NCBI GenBank assembly: GCA_013140935.1 | Contig: JABFSD010001012.1 | Span: forward strand, 1 to 6,600 | Reading direction: 5' to 3' | Source of the DNA: Acidobacteriota bacterium | GTDB lineage: Bacteria > Acidobacteriota > Blastocatellia > RBC074 | DNA length: 6,600 bases | Shown: in pieces, positions 1-4,342 of the stretch | How positions within the stretch are numbered: position 1 is the first letter of the stretch | Layout of the letters: every line of letters starts with the position of its first letter | Program-made: the position numbers and the translations under genes | The notes under the pieces: generated by a model | Told to the model about the DNA's origin: nothing | Database searches by the model: none | Seen by the model: only the letters and a program-made list of their open reading frames with translations

Positions 1-1
1 G

Positions 2-355
2 ACTGGGCTGGCGTTGCGGGTCAAGGCCGACGGTTCGCAAAGCTATGAACCGTTGGCGCGTTTCGACGGCAATCAGTTTGTCGCACAACCGCTCAATCTT
101 GGGCCGGCGACCGAACGCGTATTTTTAGTCTTGTTCGGTACGGGGTTGCGCTACCGCGTTTCGCTGAGTTCGGTCGGCATCGTCATCGGCGGCGTGAATG
201 CAGAGACGCTTTACGCCGGAGCGCAAGGCTCGTTCATCGGACTCGATCAACTCAACGTCGCCCTGCCGCGTGCGCTGGCCGGTCGTGGCGAGATTGACCT
301 TACGCTGACAGTGGACGGCAAAGCGGCGAATGTGTTGAGAGTGGCGGTGCAATGA
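2..355 (+). CDS. 3' end of a secreted protein with a TIGR03437-type C-terminal domain
   Basis: Partial gene: the reading frame is open from base 2, so the true start lies left of the window, and it ends at TGA 353-355. About 117 residues are visible. The final ~80 residues contain [13 protein letters not shown], then [19 protein letters not shown], then [18 protein letters not shown] and a close in [16 protein letters not shown]. From knowledge of the family, this is the pattern of the TIGR03437 domain found at the C-terminus of many large extracellular proteins of Acidobacteriota (Solibacter, Blastocatellia). It is probably a beta-sandwich module, perhaps for surface retention or secretion, but its function is not established. 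The catalytic or binding part of the protein is upstream and unseen, so no specific role can be given. The gene converges on the minus-strand dehydrogenase, 80 bp away. A TTG at 14 is an internal codon, not a start. Confidence 0.85.
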   Translation, partial: TGLALRVKADGSQSYEPLARFDGNQFVAQPLNLGPATERVFLVLFGTGLRYRVSLSSVGIVIGGVNAETLYAGAQGSFIGLDQLNVALPRALAGRGEIDLTLTVDGKAANVLRVAVQ

Positions 356-362
356 AAGTGCG

Positions 363-420
363 ATGGGAGTGATGGGAAAAAACGCATTCCCATCACTCTC
401 ATAACTCCCATCACTCCCAT
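363..420. repeat. 9-bp repeat array with inverted copies; alternative hairpins
   Basis: On the minus strand, 420 down to 385 reads as four consecutive 9-mers: ATGGGAGTG, ATGGGAGTT, ATGAGAGTG, ATGGGAATG. On the plus strand, 363-371 is ATGGGAGTG and 372-377 is ATGGGA, so the same unit also occurs inverted. The arm at 363-378 can pair with 387-402 (16 bp including one G-T, 8-nt loop). Alternatively, 363-377 can pair perfectly over 15 bp with 406-420, so two hairpins compete for the same arm. The element fills most of the space between two convergent genes and may work as a bidirectional transcription stop. However, no T-run follows the stem on either strand, so it is not a canonical intrinsic terminator. 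Confidence 0.85.
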
Positions 421-435
421 TGAACCAGTGCGCGC

Positions 436-1581
436 TCAAGCCGTAAGTTGCCGATACTCATTGCGAATCATTTGCGCAATCGGATTCCACGCGCGCAATT
501 GCGCGATGTAATCGAGTGCGTGATCAATGCCTTTTTCGCTGATGATCTTTTGCAATTCGGCGGCTTGCGGATCGTTGGCGGGCTTAAAGGCAAAGGCGGC
601 GGCGCAGCCTTTCATGAGATTGGTGGTTTCAATGCCGTAACGAAAAGCCAGTTTGATCGGGCCGATCAGCCGGTCGTCGGCTTGCAGCTTGCGAATGGGA
701 TCGCGGCCTACGCGGGTAATGGTGTCCATCAGGGCGGCGTTTGAGAAACTGGTCAGAATGTCTTGAATCATTGCCGCGTAATGCAACGCGCGTCCGTGCT
801 TGCCTGCCAGCGCGCGTTGCGATTCGAGCATCGCGCCTACGACGGCTGCGTTGATCTCTTTGTCGGCCATCGCTTCGTGAATGTAGGTGTAACCTTTCTG
901 CGCGCCGAGATAAGCGCAAACAGCGTGGCCGCAATTGAGTACATAAAGTTTCTCTTCCATCGAAGCGGGAAAGTTATCAATGCCCTTGAAGGGCGGCAGC
1001 GCGTCGAAATCGCCTTTGAGTTGCAGCGTATCGAACAACACATCGCCCGCCGCATCCGCCGTAATGACTTGGCGTCCGCTGGTGTCGGCTTCCTGTCCTG
1101 ACACGATGCGGTCAGAGATGGCGGCGTTGAAGCCTACGCGGTCTTGCACCTCTTGCGCGTATTGAAACGGCAACGCGGTGAAGATCAAGCGTTCGAGTTG
1201 CGAACCGGCATTCTTCAAATTCTCGCAACAGAATACGTCGAGCGGTTTGGTGACTTTTTCCTGCACGCGATGGAGTAAAGCTTCGGCGATCACGGGCGCG
1301 ATCCAGGGCAGGTTGTCAGGCCGCACCGACGTATAAACCTGATCGGCGTCTTTGAGTTCCGCTGCGAAATCAGCGCCCGGCATTTTGACGGCGCGCACGC
1401 CGCGCACTTCGAGCTTGGACTCGGTCGCGCCTTTGGTGAGTACGTCATAACCGTTGGCGTTGATGGTTTGCACGAGTTCATCGCGCCGTGCGGCGAATAC
1501 GAGTTCGTGGCCTTGTAACGCAAGGCCGACGCCCAGTGCGCCTAATCCAACGCGGCCTGCTCCGATAATGATGATTTTCAT
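436..1581 (-). CDS. mtlD: mannitol-1-phosphate 5-dehydrogenase-like oxidoreductase
   Basis: 381 aa, essentially the usual MtlD length (about 382). The family interconverts mannitol-1-phosphate and fructose-6-phosphate with a nicotinamide cofactor in the cytoplasm. Residues 1-12 give a Rossmann strand and GxGxxG loop (GAGRVG, 7-12). CEN lies at 119-121. The polyol dehydrogenase catalytic signature K-x4-N-x2-H is present as K211, N216, H219, inside KLYVLNCGHAVCAYLG. RVGRDPIRKLQADDRLIGPI (290-309) closely matches the E. coli MtlD stretch, recalled from memory. Oddities: the residue after beta-2 where E. coli MtlD has Asp31 is Ala31, followed by Arg32-Arg33, and the NIGRG part of the N-terminal signature reads RVGLG. 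This may mean NADP(H) use. The start is ATG at 1579-1581, where the Rossmann strand begins; no Shine-Dalgarno is visible. The upstream neighbour is the FHA-TPR gene, 68 bp away. No mannitol PTS gene is in view, so the physiological substrate could be another sugar-alcohol phosphate. Longer relatives such as UxaB, UxuB and MtlK (about 480 aa) fit less well. Confidence 0.78.
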   Translation of the reverse strand: MKIIIIGAGRVGLGALGVGLALQGHELVFAARRDELVQTINANGYDVLTKGATESKLEVRGVRAVKMPGADFAAELKDADQVYTSVRPDNLPWIAPVIAEALLHRVQEKVTKPLDVFCCENLKNAGSQLERLIFTALPFQYAQEVQDRVGFNAAISDRIVSGQEADTSGRQVITADAAGDVLFDTLQLKGDFDALPPFKGIDNFPASMEEKLYVLNCGHAVCAYLGAQKGYTYIHEAMADKEINAAVVGAMLESQRALAGKHGRALHYAAMIQDILTSFSNAALMDTITRVGRDPIRKLQADDRLIGPIKLAFRYGIETTNLMKGCAAAFAFKPANDPQAAELQKIISEKGIDHALDYIAQLRAWNPIAQMIRNEYRQLTA

Positions 1582-1603
1582 GGTTTTCAGTGGGTTCTAC
1601 GAG

Positions 1604-1630
1604 GTAGCGCGGATTAGTAATCCGCGCTAC
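1604..1630. repeat. 27-bp near-perfect palindrome between the two minus-strand genes
   Basis: Left arm GTAGCGCGGATTA (1604-1616), a single central G (1617) and right arm TAATCCGCGCTAC (1618-1630) form a perfect 13-bp inverted repeat. In RNA it would fold with about 11 bp and a 5-nt loop. It lies 19 nt after the stop of the FHA-TPR gene and 22 nt before the start of the dehydrogenase. No U-tract follows it in the minus direction (the next bases are CTCGTAGAACC), so a classical terminator is unlikely. A dispersed REP-like palindrome, an mRNA 3'-end stabiliser or a protein-binding site are the alternatives. The symmetry is directly seen; the role is inference. Confidence 0.85.
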
Positions 1631-1649
1631 ATCCTGCTGCAACCGTTGT

Positions 1650-3896
1650 CTATCGCAAGAGCGCCTCCATCTTGGCGAGTAATTCTTCAAACACCAGATT
1701 GCGTTTGCTCAAGAAATCGTCTGCGCCGGCTTGCAGAGCTTCGATTTTGTCTTCGATGCCGTGGCGGCTGCCGAGCAAAATGACCGGGGTTTCCAATTTA
1801 GCCTTGCGCAGTTCGCGGCATACGTCGAAGCCGGATTTGAATTCGAGCAGGGCGTCGAGAATCAACAGACTGAAATTGCGTTCTTTGCCGATGACCATCG
1901 CCAGCCCGGTCTTGCCGTCCTGCACGCGCTCGACCACGTAATTCTCGGCTTCCAATCCGCGTCCCATCAGATCGGCGAGTTCGCCTTGTCCGATGGCGAG
2001 CAGGATGGTTTGCGGCGTCGTCAGCATGGCGGTCGCGCCTTTTTCCGCCGCCGGGCGCGCCAGTGAGAGAAAGGCCGTTTTCGATGCGTTCGGCATGGTT
2101 TGCGTTAATGCGCCTTGCACGCTCACCAGCAACCCGGCGGTGAGCCGCGCTTCGATGCGGTGCAATTCGCCGGTCGCACCCAGTTTGGCAAAGATGGCTT
2201 GCGCGCGTTCAAAGTGGGCGCGCGCCGATTCGAGCCGACCGGTTTGCAATCGCAATTCGCCGATGGCGGCTTCGCATTGGCCGGTGCGATAAACGTCGCC
2301 GATGCTTTGAAAAATCGAGAGGCTTTGCGCATAACCGCGATTGGCTTCGGCGTTGTGTTTTTGCGCGGCATAAAGATTGGCGCGCGTAAAAATCACCCGC
2401 CCCGCCAGTCCCAGCGAAGGATCGAGCGACGTACTCATTTCTGCCGACGTGATGTAAGTCACAGCCTTATCGAATTCTTTTTGATCGAGATAAATGTTGG
2501 CAAGTTTGAGTTCGCACAAGACCTGTTCTTCGAGCGCGCCTTTTTCGCGGGCGGTGGCGAGTCCTTTTTCGATCTCCTCAATGGCCTGCGTGCGTTCGCC
2601 GGAAGCCAGATGGATGCGTCCGAGCACGCGTTGCGTGCGGGCGTAAATCGAATCACCGTGCTTGGCGATGGCGTTTTGAATCGCCTTGCGCGCTTCGCCC
2701 AGGTCGCCCTGATAGAGTTTGAGTTCGGCCAGATCGGTGTAAGCGAGGGCTTCGGCTTTGGCGAGCTTCTCGGCTTCGGCAAGTTGCAGACGTTCATCCA
2801 CCAGCCGCGCCGCCGCGCCCCACGAACCCAACCGCGCGTGAACGCGCGACAGCCCGCTGTAAGCCTTGACCAGCAAGCGTACGTGCTTGAGTTCCTTGAA
2901 CTGCTCGATGACTTCCTGATAAAGCGGAACGGCTTCTTTCAACCGGGCTTCGGCGTAAAGCACAAAGGCTTCCTGCATCTTGACGCGCGCGCGCAAGACC
3001 GCATCGGTCGTGGTTTCAGCCAGCCGCGCGGCGCGCAACCAGTGATAACGCGCGCCTTCAAAATCGCCTTCTTTCCATTCGACCTTGCCTAACAGGTAAT
3101 GCGCATCGGCCAGCAAACGCGCATTGCCCGCGCGCCGCGCCGCGAGCGTAGCGCGTTGCAAGTGATCACGCCCCGCCAGCAACTCGCCATTGCCGATGAG
3201 CGCGCGTCCCAGCGAGGCGTGGACTTCCGCGCCGCCCGCTTCGTCATTCACTTCGGCGTAATTCCCCAGACTCTGCATCAGCGTTTCGAGCGCCAGGTCG
3301 TATTGCTTGGCTTCGATATAAGAGCGCCCCAGCCACAACAACACCGAAGCGCGGTAAGGAGTCGAGAGTTTATCGAGCGCACTGGGTTGGGCGTATTTGT
3401 CGAGCATCTCTAACGCGCGCGCGGGTTGGCCTTGATTGAGATGGGCTTCGGCGAGTACGCGGCGCGTGTTGGCTTCGTCGCTGGGGTCAGTGGGCATCAC
3501 ACGGCCTGACAACGATTCGATCAAATTGGTCGTGGTACTTTTCGGATGCCGTTCGGTAGCCGGTTCGGCATACAACATCCCCGACGTGACGACCAAAACG
3601 AAATCAAGTTCAGGGCCGCCGTGGCCGAAGCGCAACAGGTCGCCGTCGTTGAGCATTTGTTCGCTCACGCGCCCGCTATTGACAAAGCTGCCGTTGGTCG
3701 AACCCAGATCGCGCAGCATGTAATCGTCTCCCAGCCGGACGATCTCGGCGTGCAACCGCGACACAACGCCGTGGGGCAAGCACAGCGAATTTTCAGGGCC
3801 GCGTCCAATCGTGAAGCGGGCGGCTTCGAGGGCGAACACTTTGACCTGTTCGTCGTTTCTCAGGTGTAACTCTCCGCGTCGGCTCGTCGTGTTCAT
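1650..3896 (-). CDS. FHA domain - TPR array - receiver-like domain protein
   Basis: 748 aa, apparently cytoplasmic: no signal peptide or membrane segment. Residues ~8-102 are a forkhead-associated (phosphothreonine-binding) domain with G31-R32, S46-R47-x-H49 and S66-x-N68-G69 (LGSTNGSFVN), so the phosphopeptide-binding residues look intact. A Thr/Ser/Pro-rich linker (~104-141) follows. Residues ~142-575 hold about 11 TPR-like helical pairs, for example LLGKVEWKEGDFEGARYHW, AYTDLAELKLYQGDLGEAR and LANIYLDQKEFDKAV. After a linker (~588-626), residues 629-748 resemble a CheY-type receiver. The phospho-acceptor Asp681 (LLILDALLEFKSGFDVCREL), Ser710 and Lys731 (AGADDFLSKRN) are present, but the acidic pair after beta-1 is replaced by Ile635-Gly636 and the usual KP is KR. 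The receiver ends the protein, with no output domain. The likely role is a scaffold that reads Ser/Thr-kinase phosphorylation; partners are unknown. The start is ATG at 3894-3896, just ahead of the FHA beta strands, without a clear Shine-Dalgarno. Confidence 0.85.
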   Translation of the reverse strand: MNTTSRRGELHLRNDEQVKVFALEAARFTIGRGPENSLCLPHGVVSRLHAEIVRLGDDYMLRDLGSTNGSFVNSGRVSEQMLNDGDLLRFGHGGPELDFVLVVTSGMLYAEPATERHPKSTTTNLIESLSGRVMPTDPSDEANTRRVLAEAHLNQGQPARALEMLDKYAQPSALDKLSTPYRASVLLWLGRSYIEAKQYDLALETLMQSLGNYAEVNDEAGGAEVHASLGRALIGNGELLAGRDHLQRATLAARRAGNARLLADAHYLLGKVEWKEGDFEGARYHWLRAARLAETTTDAVLRARVKMQEAFVLYAEARLKEAVPLYQEVIEQFKELKHVRLLVKAYSGLSRVHARLGSWGAAARLVDERLQLAEAEKLAKAEALAYTDLAELKLYQGDLGEARKAIQNAIAKHGDSIYARTQRVLGRIHLASGERTQAIEEIEKGLATAREKGALEEQVLCELKLANIYLDQKEFDKAVTYITSAEMSTSLDPSLGLAGRVIFTRANLYAAQKHNAEANRGYAQSLSIFQSIGDVYRTGQCEAAIGELRLQTGRLESARAHFERAQAIFAKLGATGELHRIEARLTAGLLVSVQGALTQTMPNASKTAFLSLARPAAEKGATAMLTTPQTILLAIGQGELADLMGRGLEAENYVVERVQDGKTGLAMVIGKERNFSLLILDALLEFKSGFDVCRELRKAKLETPVILLGSRHGIEDKIEALQAGADDFLSKRNLVFEELLAKMEALLR

Positions 3897-4021
3897 GGTG
3901 GTTCTTGGTATCGGTTTCTATTTTTGAGCGCTATCTGGCGGGGATGCGCAAGTGATGTAACGGGCAATGACGATGGGAACGAGCATCGGATACTACTGAA
4001 TGCCAAAGCAAAAGCGGGCGG

Positions 4022-4050
4022 AGTATAGCACCGAAGTCAAGTTCTGTGGA
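4022..4050 (-). promoter_or_regulatory. candidate extended -10 promoter for the FHA-TPR gene
   Basis: On the minus strand, TATACT (4027-4022) matches the sigma-70 -10 consensus at 5 of 6 positions and is preceded by TGC, giving an extended -10. A weak -35, TCCACA (4050-4045), matches at 4 of 6 positions with a 17-nt spacer. Transcription would start near 4015, leaving a leader of about 120 nt. Promoter rules in Acidobacteriota are poorly defined, so this is a tentative call. Confidence 0.35.
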
Positions 4051-4072
4051 TAGTGAAATTTAAGAGGGGTTA

Positions 4073-4088
4073 GCCGCTTGTTAGCGGC
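4073..4088. other. short perfect stem-loop in the divergent intergenic region
   Basis: GCCGCT (4073-4078), loop TGTT, AGCGGC (4083-4088): a 6-bp perfect stem. No T-run follows on either strand, so it is not a standard terminator. It lies upstream of the candidate minus-strand promoter and about 255 nt before the propeller gene. It may be an operator half-site pair or chance. Confidence 0.35.
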
Positions 4089-4331
4089 ATCGTGGCAAGC
4101 CTCGTGTAACGTGCGCCGGTCAGATGCAACGCGCTCTGGATGAGAACCAATTCGCGCGCCATAAAACGTAGCGGTTCGACGACGCAGTTGAAATTAAATT
4201 ACGCCGCTGTCGCGCAACTTGTGCAACCAATCGCAACACGTGGCGTTCAACGCGGCACTTACTGACAGATCACCACAATGGCTCGCTTGTTTTGCTGAAC
4301 TTCGTTACGGTGCCTCAACACTTTTTGCCAC

Positions 4332-4336
4332 AGGAG
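4332..4336 (+). promoter_or_regulatory. ribosome binding site of the propeller gene
   Basis: AGGAG lies 6 nt before ATG 4343-4345. A second in-frame ATG at 4337-4339 directly abuts the AGGAG and leaves no spacer, so the later ATG is preferred. The choice adds or removes only Met-Phe at the N-terminus. Confidence 0.8.
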
Positions 4337-4342
4337 ATGTTT

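Larger units (their letters stand above)
3897..4342. other. 446-bp divergent intergenic region
   Basis: This stretch separates the divergent FHA-TPR gene and the propeller gene and must hold the promoters for both. No credible gene is seen: the plus-strand frame opening at 4219 mostly overlaps the propeller gene out of frame and has no family resemblance. Visible structures are a 6-bp stem with 4-nt loop at 4073-4088 (GCCGCT/AGCGGC), a weak 5-bp stem at 3971-3988 (CGATG/CATCG), an AT-rich patch at 4188-4200, and one candidate minus-strand promoter. I could not find a convincing plus-strand sigma-70 promoter, tRNA or riboswitch. A small regulatory RNA cannot be excluded. Confidence 0.6.

Noticed and set aside
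363..402. Classical rho-independent terminator
   Set aside because: The stem is strong, but the T-rich stretch on the minus strand is in the loop and not after the stem, and the plus strand has no T-run. It is better called a repeat/palindrome.
125..439. Minus-strand 104-codon frame opposite the partial gene
   Set aside because: Antisense shadow of the TIGR03437-type domain; it has no domain of its own and no start signal.
2115..3092. Plus-strand 325-codon open frame opposite the TPR region
   Set aside because: It lies wholly antisense to well-supported TPR coding sequence, has no recognisable domain and low-complexity Phe/Arg/Gly-rich composition. It is a by-product of codon bias in the real gene.
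4188..4216. Plus-strand promoter from TTGAAA at 4188-4193
   Set aside because: At a 16-18 nt spacing only GC-rich sequence is found where the -10 should be.
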